Assembly: GCF_004348535.1 (NCBI RefSeq)
Contig: NZ_SMJX01000067.1
Coordinates: 1 to 33,006 of the forward strand
Origin: Actinomadura sp. KC216
GTDB lineage: Bacteria > Actinomycetota > Actinomycetes > Streptosporangiales > Streptosporangiaceae
Reading direction: 5' to 3'
DNA: 33,006 bases
Shown: positions 1 to 8,243 of the stretch, in pieces
Numbering within the stretch: the first letter of the stretch is position 1
Layout of the letters: every line of letters begins with the position of its first letter
The notes under the pieces: generated by a model
Seen by the model: only the letters and a program-made list of their open reading frames with translations
What the model was told of the DNA's origin: nothing
The model's database searches: none
Translations under genes and position numbers: made by a program

Positions 1-280
1 GTCCCGCGGTGCCGGGGCGGACGCCGCGGGACCGTCCAGCCCGCCGGTCCGAACCTCCTCCCGGCACTCCATCTCTTTCGCGGCCCTGCTCTTGGGGCGG
101 CCTGTGCCTCCCGCCGATCGGCGCCGATGGCGACGCGATGCGCGGGTCCTGGTCATCACCGCCGATCATGGGGAAGATGATCGGTAGCGGGCGGAGTGAC
201 GGACGAGGCGGGAGGCGCTTGTCGAGCCGGTGCGGTCGGTCGGGACGGTGTTGTCCGCCGGGACGGTGTGGTCCGGCGAG
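1..280. other. Window start, no supported gene
   Basis: I find no convincing coding region here. The open frames are rich in Arg, Pro and Gly and look like GC-driven shadows. A GC-rich perfect 12-bp palindrome, ATCGGCGCCGAT, lies at 117-128. A GGAGG at 211-215 precedes a GTG at 230, which could be a longer start for the transporter that follows. The stretch probably holds that gene's promoter and the end of an unseen neighbour. Confidence 0.4.
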
Positions 281-1156
281 ATGGCGTGGTCGATCGGGTT
301 CAGCCTGCTCGCCGCGTTCCTGTTCGCCGGGGCCGCCGCGCTGCAGTACCGCGCGGCCAGGCGCGCCGTGCGCGGCGGCTCGGACGCCACCGCCGCGCAG
401 GGGCTGATCCGCCGGCTGATCCGCGACCCGGTGTGGCTGACCGGCTGGGGCGTGAACCTGGCCGGGTTCGCGGCGCAGGCCACCGCGCTGCACTTCGGCT
501 CGACCGCGATCGTCCAGCCGCTGCTGGTCACCCAGCTCGTCTTCACCATCCTGCTCGGCACGGTCGGCACCGGACGCCGCCCCGCCCGGATGGACCTGCT
601 CGGCGGCATCGCCGTGTCGGCGGGCCTCGCCGTCCTGTTCACCGTGCCGGGCGCGATCCCGCCCGAGGGCGAGCCGTCCCGGCCGCGGCTGTTCCTCGCC
701 GGGCTGATCGCCGCCCCGCTGATCATCGTGCTGTCCCGGGCGGCGTGGCTGCGCAGGGGACCGGTGCGGGCCGCGCTGCTCGGCGTCTGCGCGGGCCTCT
801 GCTTCGCCGCGACCGCCGTGCTGATCAAGCTCACCACCGCCGGCCTCGTCGACCGCGGCGTCGCCGCGACCGCCGTGGACTGGCCCGGCTACGCCCTCGC
901 CGGCAGCACGCTGCTCGGGCTCGTCATCGAGCAGCGGGCGTTCGCCGCCGGGTCGCTGCCCGCGGCGATGACGGCGATGACGATGACCAACCCCATCGCG
1001 TCCTATCTGGTGGCCGTGCTCGCCTTCCACACCCTGCCGCCGCGGACGGTGTCGGCCTTCGTTGCCGTATCGTTCACTGCCATGCTCCTGACCGCGGGTG
1101 TCGCCCTGCTCTCCCGCTCCGCGGCCGCCGCCCGGAGAGAAGCGGCGTCGGCGTGA
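281..1156 (+). CDS. DMT-superfamily (EamA-like) membrane transporter
   Basis: A 291-residue integral membrane protein with about nine hydrophobic segments, the first right at the N-terminus (MAWSIGFSLLAAFLFAGAA). It has the drug/metabolite transporter look: short loops, and two halves of similar helix spacing (around residues 3-140 and 145-285). Families of this type export or import small metabolites, and the substrate cannot be told from sequence. I chose ATG 281 because the hydrophobic helix starts there and GGCGAG sits just upstream. GTG 230 is an in-frame alternative adding 17 non-hydrophobic residues. The stop lies 10 nt before the start of the downstream hydrolase gene, so the two are probably one operon. 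Confidence 0.75.
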   Translation: MAWSIGFSLLAAFLFAGAAALQYRAARRAVRGGSDATAAQGLIRRLIRDPVWLTGWGVNLAGFAAQATALHFGSTAIVQPLLVTQLVFTILLGTVGTGRRPARMDLLGGIAVSAGLAVLFTVPGAIPPEGEPSRPRLFLAGLIAAPLIIVLSRAAWLRRGPVRAALLGVCAGLCFAATAVLIKLTTAGLVDRGVAATAVDWPGYALAGSTLLGLVIEQRAFAAGSLPAAMTAMTMTNPIASYLVAVLAFHTLPPRTVSAFVAVSFTAMLLTAGVALLSRSAAAARREAASA

Positions 1157-1166
1157 GGGAACCGCA

Positions 1167-2063
1167 TTGATCACCAGACGGGCGCTGCTCGGCGGCGCCG
1201 GCGGGCTCGGGGCCGCCGCGGCGATCGGCGGTGCCGGGTACGCCCTCGTCCAGCACGAGGTCCTGCCCGGCAGGGTCCGCCTCGACCGCGCGCTCGGCCG
1301 GTGCGGGGTCGCGCCCGAGCCGCCGCCCCGGCCCGTCAGGATCGAGTTCGTGACCTGGCGGTCGGCGCGCCGCCGGACCGCCGTCACCGCCGCCATCATT
1401 CCGCCCGCCGACGGACGCTCCCTGCGCGGGCTCCCGGTCGCGGTCGCCCTCCACGGCACCGGCCACACGGCGACGTCCCTCGTGGCGAGCCTCAACCTGC
1501 ACCACCACCTGCCGGACGCCGTCGCGAACGGCGGCGTCCCGCCGTTCGCGCTCGTCGCCGTCGACGGCGGCAAGGACTCCTACTGGCATCCCCGCGCGGA
1601 CGGCGACGACCCCCTCGGGATGGTCATCGAGGAGCTGCTGCCCCGCCTGCGCGCCCGCGGCGCCCTGACCGGCCGGATCGGCGCCATCGGCTGGTCGATG
1701 GGCGGCTACGGCGCGCTCGGCCTCGCCCGCCGGCTCGGCGCCGCGCGGACGGCGGCGGTCGTCGCGTCGTCCCCGGCCCTGTTCTCCTCCTACGAGGACG
1801 CGCGCTCCGCCAACCGGCGCGCGTTCGACGGCCGCGCCGACTACGCCCGCAACGACGTCCTCGCCTCGCCGGAGGCGTTCAACGGCGTCCCGCTGCGGGT
1901 CGACTGCGGCACCAGCGACCCCTTCGCGAAGGCGGTGCGGCGGTTCCGCGACCGGGTCCGCCCGGAGGGCTCGATGAGCGGCGGATGCCACGACGTGGCC
2001 TACTGGCAGCGCCTCCTGCGCCCGCAACTCGCCTTCCTCGGGCACCATCTCGCGGCCCGCTGA
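1167..2063 (+). CDS. Tat-exported alpha/beta hydrolase (esterase-like)
   Basis: A 298-residue predicted secreted serine hydrolase. The TTG start at 1167 follows AGGGA with 6-nt spacing and gives an N-terminus LITRRALLGG, a twin-arginine signal with a following hydrophobic stretch. An upstream GTG at 1098 would overlap the transporter gene and bury the signal. The nucleophile elbow is GWSMGGYGA (Ser177). Asp251 in the CGTSDPF segment and His275 in GGCHD are the likely acid and base. The oxyanion strand is VALHGTGH. The layout resembles esterase-D/Fes-type hydrolases, and the substrate is unknown. It sits 10 nt after the DMT transporter and faces the acyltransferase tail to tail, with a 3-nt gap. 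Confidence 0.8.
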   Translation: MITRRALLGGAGGLGAAAAIGGAGYALVQHEVLPGRVRLDRALGRCGVAPEPPPRPVRIEFVTWRSARRRTAVTAAIIPPADGRSLRGLPVAVALHGTGHTATSLVASLNLHHHLPDAVANGGVPPFALVAVDGGKDSYWHPRADGDDPLGMVIEELLPRLRARGALTGRIGAIGWSMGGYGALGLARRLGAARTAAVVASSPALFSSYEDARSANRRAFDGRADYARNDVLASPEAFNGVPLRVDCGTSDPFAKAVRRFRDRVRPEGSMSGGCHDVAYWQRLLRPQLAFLGHHLAAR

Positions 2064-2066
2064 CGG

Positions 2067-3398
2067 CTAGGCGAGAACGCGCACGCTTTCGTTGCCCGGG
2101 TCCCGGCCCGGGTCCCGGCGCGGGATCTCGTCCGCGCGGGGACGGCGGCGCGCGGTCAGGCGCCGTCCGAGCCGCTGCGCCGGGATCTCGACATAGCGGT
2201 GCGCGACCGCAGCGGCGCCGAGGACGGCCACGACCAGCACCGCCCCCCAGATCAGCCGGATCTCGCCCGGCAGGTCGCCGGGGTCGCGTCCGGCGGCGTG
2301 CCAGATCGCCTGGATGACCAGCGGATGCAGCAGGTACAGCGAGTAGCTGACCAGCCCCGACCACACCAGCGCGCGGGGCATGGGACGGTTCCGCAGCGCG
2401 AGCCCGCCGAGGAACGTCAGCCACGCCGCCCCGACGGCGATGGTCCAGTCGGGCCCGAGCGGCTCCGGGTTGGCGTTCAGCGCGAGGGCGGTCGGGCTGC
2501 GCAGGCCCGCCACCAGCGTGAACGCGGGGACGACGGCGACCATCGCGACGGCGGGCCAGGTGCGCAGCCGCCCGTCCTGGATGCCACGGACGGCCGTCCC
2601 GGCGAACATCGTGGCGATGATGCAGAGGCTCTCGATGGCGCCGATGCGGCTGTCGAGGACGAGCAGCCCGAGCGCCAGCGCCGCCACGGCCGCGACGCCC
2701 GTCCGGCGCACCGCGCGGCGGCGGCTGACCATCGCCGCGAGCCCGGCGGCCAGCAGCAGCGCGGCGGCGAGGATCGTCCCGCCCGGCCACCGCGACGCCA
2801 GCAGGCCCGACGGCAGCGCGACGCCCAGGATCGCCGCGCCCACCCCGAACCCCAGCGCGACCCGCGCGCTGGAGCGGTGCACCCCGGCGACGAACATGGC
2901 CGTCACCAGCAGGTAGAAGACCATCTCGTAGGAGAGGGTCCAGTAGACGTTCACGGCGTTCGGCACGCCCAGGAGGTCCTGCAGCATCGTCATGTGCGCG
3001 AGCGCGGACGCCCACGGGCGCTCGCCGAGCGCGGCCGGCAGCCCGTAGGACATCCCGGCCGCGCCGAGCAGCAGCGCGAGTGCCAGCGACACGCACCAGG
3101 CCGGGTACAGCCGGAAGAACCGCCCCGCCCAGAAGTGCCGGACGCTCCCGCGCCGCTCCAGCGAGAACGGCACGACATACCCGCTGACCAGGAAGAACAC
3201 GAACACCCCGTAGCGGCCGAAGTCGAACCACGGGCTCGCCGTCGCGCGGACCTCCGGCAGCAGCACGTCCAGGGAGTGCTCGAACACCACCACCAGCGCC
3301 GCGAGGCCGCGCAGGGCGTCCAGCCACTCCATCCGGCGGGCTCTGTCCGGGCGGGTGCCGAGCTGGGTTCGCGTCGGGGTGAGGGTGTTCGTCGGCAT
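2067..3398 (-). CDS. Acyltransferase family 3 membrane protein
   Basis: A 443-residue multi-pass membrane protein of the acyltransferase-3 (OafA-like) family, which moves acyl groups onto cell-surface sugars or secreted glycosides. Family signs in order: RMEWLDALRGLAALVVVFEH near the N-terminus with the conserved Arg and His, FFLVSGYVV, the YWTLSYEMVFYLL segment, about ten hydrophobic helices, and the closing SYSLYLLHPLV helix. A basic cytoplasmic tail rich in Arg and Pro follows the last helix. I chose ATG 3398 (MPTNT). ATG 3410 and GTG 3425 are in-frame alternatives without a better ribosome site. No glycan-biosynthesis genes flank it, so the acceptor is unknown. The neighbouring methyltransferase lies upstream on the same strand. 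Confidence 0.85.
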   Translation of the reverse strand: MPTNTLTPTRTQLGTRPDRARRMEWLDALRGLAALVVVFEHSLDVLLPEVRATASPWFDFGRYGVFVFFLVSGYVVPFSLERRGSVRHFWAGRFFRLYPAWCVSLALALLLGAAGMSYGLPAALGERPWASALAHMTMLQDLLGVPNAVNVYWTLSYEMVFYLLVTAMFVAGVHRSSARVALGFGVGAAILGVALPSGLLASRWPGGTILAAALLLAAGLAAMVSRRRAVRRTGVAAVAALALGLLVLDSRIGAIESLCIIATMFAGTAVRGIQDGRLRTWPAVAMVAVVPAFTLVAGLRSPTALALNANPEPLGPDWTIAVGAAWLTFLGGLALRNRPMPRALVWSGLVSYSLYLLHPLVIQAIWHAAGRDPGDLPGEIRLIWGAVLVVAVLGAAAVAHRYVEIPAQRLGRRLTARRRPRADEIPRRDPGRDPGNESVRVLA

Positions 3399-3594
3399 TC
3401 GGGCCACCATAGGGGCGGCGCGCACGCGTTCTCTAACCGGCGAATGACATTTTCCTTAACTCGGTGCTCCGGCGGCTGACTCAGGGTGATGGCCGCGGAC
3501 GCCTGGGATCACTGGCGGGAGCGCGGGTCCGGCGATTCGCGGGCGGCGGGCCGCACCTGCCCCCGGTGTGACCAACTCCACAGCCCGGCCCGGG
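3399..3594. other. Intergenic region upstream of the acyltransferase
   Basis: About 196 nt with no gene. On the minus strand a weak promoter-like pair can be written, TTAAGG (3455-3460), a 17-nt spacer, then TTAGAG (3432-3437), about 40 nt before the acyltransferase start, in an AT-richer patch (3440-3461). The match to sigma-70 consensus is poor, so this is only a candidate. No clear hairpin terminator was seen for the methyltransferase gene that ends at 3595. Confidence 0.25.
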
Positions 3595-4389
3595 TCAGCG
3601 CAGCCCTACGGCCCCGTACATGATCGGTTCATGGCCGGGCCGGAACGTCCCGCCGAGCGGCCCGGCGGTCAGCGGGACGAGCCCGGGGGAGACCGGCCGG
3701 AACGGGCCGAGCAGCCGCGCCACCTCGACCGCGCCGCGCGGGAACAGCGGGATGTCGCTCGCCTCCAGGTAGAGCCGCGCGGCCTCGGTGATCGCGATCG
3801 GCGCGAAGTCGGCGGTGACGTGCGAGACGACCAGGGCGCTGCCGGGCGCGGCCGGGCCCGCCAAGGCGGCGAGGAGATCGGCCGCGCCGGGCAGGAAGTG
3901 CAGGACGGAGGAGAACACCAGCGCGACGGGCTCGGCCGGGTCGATGAGGCGGCGCACCTCCGGGCTGTCCAGGATCGCGCCGGGGTCGCGGATGTCGGCG
4001 CGCAGCGCCGCGATGTTGCCGCCGTCCAGCATCAGCGCGCGGGCGTGCGCGATGACCAGGGGGTCGTTGTCGACGTAGACGATGCGGGTGCCGGGGATGT
4101 GCCGGGCGGCCAGCTCGTGCAGGTTGCCGGCCGTGGGCAGCCCGCAGCCGAGGTCGAGGAACTGCCGGATGCCGCGTCCGGCGAGCAGCCGCACGGCGCG
4201 GGCGAGGAACTCGCGGGCCGCGCGGGCCGCGTCCGCCGCCTGCGGGAGGACCTCCAGCAGCCGCACCGCGAGCTCGCGGTCGGCGGCGTAGTTGTCCTTG
4301 CCGCCCAGGAGGTAGTCCTGGACGCGGGCGGGGCCGGGCCTGTGCAGGGCGAGCCGCGTCTCCGGCGCCCTGGTGCCGACCGTCGTCAT
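3595..4389 (-). CDS. SAM-dependent methyltransferase, PF04672 type
   Basis: A 264-residue protein of the actinomycete-expanded S-adenosylmethionine methyltransferase family (Methyltransf_19, formerly DUF574). The family hallmark ARVQDYLLGGKDNYAADREL is at residues 21-40. The SAM-binding loop FLDLGCGLPT is at 77-86, and the acidic ribose-binding segment VYVDNDP at 104-110. A Rossmann-like continuation, VSHVT, follows. Substrates for most members are unknown; many sit in secondary-metabolite or regulatory loci. ATG 4389 is preceded by AGGTGA with good spacing. A GTG 9 nt upstream at 4398 lies inside that ribosome site, so it is less likely. It is a single gene with about 340 nt of noncoding DNA upstream. 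Confidence 0.88.
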   Translation of the reverse strand: MTTVGTRAPETRLALHRPGPARVQDYLLGGKDNYAADRELAVRLLEVLPQAADAARAAREFLARAVRLLAGRGIRQFLDLGCGLPTAGNLHELAARHIPGTRIVYVDNDPLVIAHARALMLDGGNIAALRADIRDPGAILDSPEVRRLIDPAEPVALVFSSVLHFLPGAADLLAALAGPAAPGSALVVSHVTADFAPIAITEAARLYLEASDIPLFPRGAVEVARLLGPFRPVSPGLVPLTAGPLGGTFRPGHEPIMYGAVGLR

Positions 4390-4732
4390 TCGCTTCACCT
4401 GTCGCTTTCACGAAGAGGAGCGCGGGGGCGTGGCTCACCCTCGACGGTAGGCGCCGTAGGTCGCCGGAAGGTTGAGACGGCCGGCGGTCGGCCCGAAAGA
4501 CGCCTCCCGCATGGCCGCATCGGGCCAGCCGCGTTTGGACGCGTCCGACGGCACGGGGCGCCGCCGGCGACGATGATCAGCTAAGCGGCGGGTCGGAGGG
4601 CTGCCGCCGAGTTCGCATCCGCCGCGCCACCGCCGCGCCCGATTGGCCGCTTCCGGCCATGACTGGCACTTAACCGCGACGCCGAATCCCTGTCGAGGCC
4701 GCTCAATCCGGGATCGCTCAGGCCGGGACCGC
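4390..4732. other. Intergenic region with hairpin and short repeats
   Basis: A 343-nt gap between two minus-strand genes. It holds a small hairpin (4644-4659) and a 15-bp-period repeat that starts at the GNAT stop codon (4697-4735); both are listed separately. The part near 4400-4480 should hold the methyltransferase promoter. A TACCGT hexamer on the minus strand near 4450 is the best -10 candidate, but no good -35 is seen. No coding region is supported. Confidence 0.35.
4644..4659 (-). terminator. Candidate hairpin terminator after GNAT gene
   Basis: On the minus strand TGGCCG-GAAG-CGGCCA forms a perfect 6-bp GC-rich stem with a tetraloop, about 75 nt past the GNAT stop. It has no T-run, which is common for actinobacterial hairpins, so the role is inferred. 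Confidence 0.3.
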
Positions 4733-4735
4733 TCA
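4697..4735 (-). repeat. 15-bp tandem repeat, each unit with in-frame TGA
   Basis: On the minus strand two full units (4735-4721 and 4720-4706) of TGAGCG-R-TCCCGG plus two variable bases are followed by a partial third, TGAGCGGCC. The first TGA is the stop codon of the GNAT gene, and the period is exactly five codons. Read-through would therefore meet two further stops in frame at 4718-4720 and 4703-4705. Confidence 0.7.
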
Positions 4736-5365
4736 GGAGCCGGGTGCGCGCCACATGAGCCAGATCGGCGGCGCGCCCTTGCCCGGCAGGGCCAGCTCCC
4801 GCGTCACCTTGAACCCGAACCGCTCGTAGTACGGCACGTTGCGCTCTTTCGAGCTCTCCAGGTAGGCGGGCACGCCGTCGGCGTCACAGCGTTCGAGCCG
4901 GGACCGCAGCAGCGCGCTCCCGAGGCCGTTGCCCTGCGCGGGCGGATCGGTGCCGAGCATCGCCAGGTACCAGTGCGGCTCCCGGGGATGGTCCTTCTCG
5001 ATCGCGCCGAGCGTCCGCAGCGAGACGGGCGTCCGCCTGCCGAGGACGCGCCAGAGCGGCGGTACCTGGGTCGCCTGCACGCGGAAGGGGACGCGCCAGT
5101 GCCCGGGAGGGTCCCACAGCGCCGCCGCCTCCGTGCGCGCGCCCCGCCCGGTGAGCTCGGTGCCGCCGTGCGGAAGGTGCACCCGGCGCAGCGTGATCTC
5201 GAACAGCCCCGCCAGCCGGCGCGCCCGGGACGCCTCGTCCGGCACCAGCCACGACCAGACCGGGTCGTCGTAGAAGGCGCGCCCGAGCAGCGCCGCGATC
5301 TCCGCGACGTCGGGTGTCACGGCCTCGCGGACGGCGGGCGGCGACGGCGCTGACTGGTCGGTCAT
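4733..5365 (-). CDS. GNAT-family N-acetyltransferase
   Basis: A 210-residue acetyl-CoA-dependent acetyltransferase. The GNAT fold is visible as an N-terminal strand-helix (REAVTPDVAEIAALLGRAF), a central HWYLAMLGTD strand, and the acetyl-CoA pyrophosphate loop QGNGLGSALL (residues 144-153). The closing segment, VPYYERFGFKV, is typical of motif B. The acceptor is unknown; the closest look is to the actinomycete GNAT proteins with a conserved WLVPDE stretch near residue 40. ATG 5365 has a strong AGGAGG ribosome site 8 nt upstream. It appears monocistronic. Its stop begins a short repeat carrying extra in-frame stops. Confidence 0.85.
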   Translation of the reverse strand: MTDQSAPSPPAVREAVTPDVAEIAALLGRAFYDDPVWSWLVPDEASRARRLAGLFEITLRRVHLPHGGTELTGRGARTEAAALWDPPGHWRVPFRVQATQVPPLWRVLGRRTPVSLRTLGAIEKDHPREPHWYLAMLGTDPPAQGNGLGSALLRSRLERCDADGVPAYLESSKERNVPYYERFGFKVTRELALPGKGAPPIWLMWRAPGS

Positions 5366-5477
5366 GCAGGGGCCTCCTGAGGGACGCGCTGAATCCTCAC
5401 CGGGCGCGCCCGCTCACGTCAACCCGTCCGGCCGTGCGAACCGTTCAGGACGGTCGGCCGGTCAGCCGACCAGCCGG

Positions 5478-5939
5478 TCAGCCGCGCCCGCGCCGCCCGC
5501 GGCGTCCGCGGTCTCCGCGGCAGGCCCGGCTGAGCTCTTCCAGGACGAGACCGGAGCCGATGCCGAGGAGCCAGGTGTCCTTCGCCAGCGGTATGCCCTG
5601 CTCGGTGGGACGCAGCCCGCCGGGCTCCCGCATGCCGGGCAGCCGCAGGTACAGGCCGTTCAGCCCGCCCGCGAACGCGGTGAGCGCCGCGCCCGCCAGC
5701 AGCGACGGCACGAACGGCGCCATCAGCGCCGTGCCGAGCGCCACCTCGGCCGTGGCGAACGCGCGGGTGAACTCCCGCGGATCGCGCGATTCCAGGAACG
5801 GGTAGGCGGCCTTCGCCGTGCCGTGGATCTGCTCGGCCACCTCGTCCCCGCCCTTGAGCTTGGACAACCCCGAGTTCACGATGAACGCCCCCACGATCAG
5901 CCTGGCGGGCATCTGGTGGGCGCGAGCCAGAAGACGCAT
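5478..5939 (-). CDS. DoxX-like small membrane protein
   Basis: A 153-residue protein with about four hydrophobic helices (near residues 12-28, 62-78, 80-98 and 122-138). The family-like N-terminus is RLIVGAFIVNSGLSKLK, where a helix carries a conserved polar patch. The basic tail is made of Arg and Gly residues. DoxX/DoxD-type proteins are four-helix membrane proteins tied to quinone or redox chemistry in some species, but most bacterial members have no assigned role. The start is ATG 5939 with GGGGA just upstream. The open frame extends much further upstream without membrane or family character, so the longer start is rejected. It diverges from the phosphotransferase gene. Confidence 0.75.
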   Translation of the reverse strand: MRLLARAHQMPARLIVGAFIVNSGLSKLKGGDEVAEQIHGTAKAAYPFLESRDPREFTRAFATAEVALGTALMAPFVPSLLAGAALTAFAGGLNGLYLRLPGMREPGGLRPTEQGIPLAKDTWLLGIGSGLVLEELSRACRGDRGRRGRRGRG

Positions 5940-6034
5940 CGTTCCCCATTGATGTCGGGAGAGATCGGGCGCAGGCATCATTCCCGCCGTCCGCCCGCTA
6001 CACCTGAAGCCGGGGTCAAGTCTCGGCATCGGGG

Positions 6035-6040
6035 TAGCGT
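6035..6040 (+). promoter_or_regulatory. Candidate -10 box for a leaderless mRNA
   Basis: TAGCGT fits the TANNNT actinobacterial -10 pattern. It ends 8 nt before the GTG start at 6049, which has no clear ribosome site, so the transcript may begin at or next to the start codon. No good -35 is visible. Confidence 0.35.
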
Positions 6041-6048
6041 GGGCGGGC

Positions 6049-6993
6049 GTGACCACCCGACCCGACGGATCGCCGCCGGCGCCCGGCTGGGCCGCCGAGC
6101 GCGAGGTCAGCGCGGACCTGGCCGCCGCGCTGATCGGGCGGAGGTTCCCCGAGCTGCGCGGCGCCCCAGTGGAGGGGCTCGCCACCGGCTGGGACAACAC
6201 GGTCTTCCTCGTCGGCGAAGAGTGGGTCTTCCGGTTCCCGCGCCGCGAGATCGCGGTCCCGGGCTTCGAGCGGGAGATGGCGGCGCTGCCCGTCCTCGCG
6301 CCGCGGCTGCCGCTGCCGGTGCCCGTGCCGCGCTTCACCGCCGGGCCGTCGGACGACTTCCCGTGGCCGTTCTGGGGCGCGCGGCTGATCCCGGGCCGCG
6401 AGCTCGCCGACGTGCGCCCGCCGGAGGACCGGCGGGCCGCCCTCGCCGCCGAGACCGGCGCGTTCCTGCGGGCCCTGCACGACCCGGCGCTCGTCCGCGC
6501 GGCCGGGGACGGGCTCCCGCGCGACCCGATGGGACGGGCCGATCCGGCGCTCCGGGCGGCGCGGACGTCCGGCCGCCTGGACGCGCTCGCCGCGCTCGGC
6601 GTGTGGGAGCGCGACCCGGCCGTGGAGGCGTTCCTCGCCGAGGCCCGCGGGTGGAGCGTCCCGGACGGCGAACCGGTGGTCGTCCACGGGGACCTGCACG
6701 TCCGGCACCTGCTGCTCGCACCGGACGGCCGCGCCGCCGGGGTGATCGACTGGGGCGACGTGTGCCTGGCCGACCCGGCCGTCGACCTGTCCCTCGCCTA
6801 CGCCGGGTTCGGCGGTGCCGCGCGCGCCGCTTTCCTGGAGGCGTACGGGCCCGTGCCGCCCGGCCGGGAGGCGGCGGCGCGGACGCTCGCGCTGAACCTG
6901 AGCGCGACGCTCGCCGAGTACGCCGCCTCGACGGGGCGCGAGGCGCTGCTCGCCGAGACGCTCGCCGGGATCACCCGCGCGATCGCCCCCTAG
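6049..6993 (+). CDS. Aminoglycoside-phosphotransferase-like kinase
   Basis: A 314-residue small-molecule kinase of the APH/choline-kinase fold. The nucleotide-binding segment WVFRFPRR has Arg where protein kinases carry the ATP-binding Lys, as is common in this subgroup. The catalytic loop is HGDLHVRHLLL (His213, Asp215). The metal-binding motif IDWGDVCLADPAVDL (Asp234, Asp237) stands in for DFG. The substrate may be an antibiotic or a metabolite; sequence does not decide, and no resistance claim is made. GTG 6049 gives MTTRP. The 3-prime end overlaps the converging MEDS-kinase gene by 23 nt. Confidence 0.85.
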   Translation: MTTRPDGSPPAPGWAAEREVSADLAAALIGRRFPELRGAPVEGLATGWDNTVFLVGEEWVFRFPRREIAVPGFEREMAALPVLAPRLPLPVPVPRFTAGPSDDFPWPFWGARLIPGRELADVRPPEDRRAALAAETGAFLRALHDPALVRAAGDGLPRDPMGRADPALRAARTSGRLDALAALGVWERDPAVEAFLAEARGWSVPDGEPVVVHGDLHVRHLLLAPDGRAAGVIDWGDVCLADPAVDLSLAYAGFGGAARAAFLEAYGPVPPGREAAARTLALNLSATLAEYAASTGREALLAETLAGITRAIAP

Positions 6994-7966
6994 GCGGCGG
7001 GGGTCGGTTCCGCATGTAGATGCGGACCGTGGTGCCGTCCGGGCCGGTGTGCATCCGGACGAGGTCGGCGAGGTGGTTGACCATCAGGATGCCGCGGCCG
7101 CCGTCGGGGCTCATGTCGGCGGGCCGCCGCCCGGCCAGCGGGTCGGTGATCGTCCCGGCGTCCCGGATCTCGCAGACGACCTGGCCGTCCTCCGACCACA
7201 GCCGCGCCGTGCCCGCCCCGCCGCCGTGCAGGCAGGAGTTGGCGGCCAGCTCGTTGGCGGCGAGCTCCAGGTCGCCCACCGCCCGCGGCCCGAGGCCGAG
7301 CCGCGCCCCCCAGCGGGTGACGAACTCCCGGACCAGGGGCAGCGCGTCGAGGTCGAAGCTCATCGCGACCGCGCCGGACGGCTCCGGCAGCGGCCGGTTG
7401 TAGTCGCTGATGACGCGGTCGGGCGCGTAGTCGGCGCTCACGTGCTCGCCGTCCCGGTCGATCAGCACGGGATGGGTGGCGCGGGCGTCGGCGATGGCGA
7501 CCTCGTCCAGGCCGTTGGTGTCGTAGGGACAAAGGATCGACACGCCGCGCCCCGCGAACGCCAGGTTGATCAGCGCCTCGTGCTGCGCGCAGGCCGGGTA
7601 CTCGGTGGCGGACCGGCCCGGCCAGATCGGCTCGCCGATGATCCGCACCCGCCCGGCGGCGTGCCGGTCGGCGAAGTCGCGCAGGACGCCGGGGATGATG
7701 CGGCCCGGGTTGCGGCCCGCCTCGGACATGTCGAGCCAGGACACCTCGTCGGCCGTCCGGCCGAGGGCGTCGCGCAGCGTGCCCAGGCGCTCGCCCGGCA
7801 CCGCGACGGCCACGGGTTCGCCCGCCTCGCGGCCGGCGCGGATGAACGGCACCGTGCCCGCGAGGTACTCCTCCTCGTCGCGGTAGAAGAGGGCAGGGTG
7901 GAAGAAGCCCGTGTGGACGAACGCGTCGCGCGGCGACGTGCCCGGCCCCCCGGGCCTGGGGCTCAT
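6971..7966 (-). CDS. MEDS sensor plus anti-sigma-factor HATPase
   Basis: A 331-residue cytoplasmic regulator. The N-terminal MEDS (DcmR-type sensory) domain spans roughly residues 15-185, with HPALFYRDEEEYLAGTVPFI and a later DVSWLDMSE-like core (here EVSWLDMSE). The C-terminal GHKL ATPase (about 215-322) has the N-box ELAANELAANSCLHGG and a DGGRGILMVNHLAD glycine loop. This arrangement is frequent in actinomycetes and acts as an RsbW-like serine kinase or anti-sigma switch protein. The partner sigma or antagonist is not in this window. GGAG lies about 10 nt before ATG 7966. A perfect palindrome sits upstream at 8008-8019. Its stop overlaps the tail of the phosphotransferase gene. Confidence 0.85.
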   Translation of the reverse strand: MSPRPGGPGTSPRDAFVHTGFFHPALFYRDEEEYLAGTVPFIRAGREAGEPVAVAVPGERLGTLRDALGRTADEVSWLDMSEAGRNPGRIIPGVLRDFADRHAAGRVRIIGEPIWPGRSATEYPACAQHEALINLAFAGRGVSILCPYDTNGLDEVAIADARATHPVLIDRDGEHVSADYAPDRVISDYNRPLPEPSGAVAMSFDLDALPLVREFVTRWGARLGLGPRAVGDLELAANELAANSCLHGGGAGTARLWSEDGQVVCEIRDAGTITDPLAGRRPADMSPDGGRGILMVNHLADLVRMHTGPDGTTVRIYMRNRPPPPRGRSRG

Positions 7967-8007
7967 CGCGCGGTCACTCCGTTCGGGGCGGGTGGGGCGG
8001 CTGGCAA

Positions 8008-8019
8008 ATGCACGTGCAT
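8008..8019. promoter_or_regulatory. 12-bp perfect palindrome, candidate operator
   Basis: ATGCACGTGCAT reads the same on both strands and lies 42 nt upstream of the MEDS-HATPase start. A TAGTCT hexamer on the minus strand (8027-8032) would place transcription initiation next to or inside the palindrome, as for a repressor site. The binding protein is unknown. Confidence 0.4.
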
Positions 8020-8243
8020 CGGGTCGAGACTACGCGGTCCGGAGCGGCTCGCGCGAGGCGGCCTGTGCGCCGCGTCCCCCGGGGCCGGGCGGCCGCCTCG
8101 GCCGAACCATGTCACCACGACGACTACCCGCTGTTGACCTCCGAAAAACGGGCTAAGTCCGTAAAGTCGCGTTTTCGATAGCCGAAAGCGCTTCCCCGTG
8201 CCGTCGAATCGCGCCCGGCGGGGCTCACCGCCCCTCACCGACC

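Noticed and set aside
9..407. Plus-strand frame at the window start
   Set aside because: Pro/Arg/Gly/Ser composition without fold signals, and it overlaps the transporter in another frame.
166..837. Minus-strand frame opposite the DMT transporter
   Set aside because: Arg/Ala/Ser-rich with no motif; the plus strand encodes a clear membrane protein.
6049..6993. Antibiotic-resistance label for the phosphotransferase
   Set aside because: The fold covers many metabolite kinases; no residue pattern here identifies an aminoglycoside or macrolide substrate.
8134..8162. Plus-strand promoter with TTGACC
   Set aside because: No -10 lies at proper spacing, and no plus-strand gene starts downstream.
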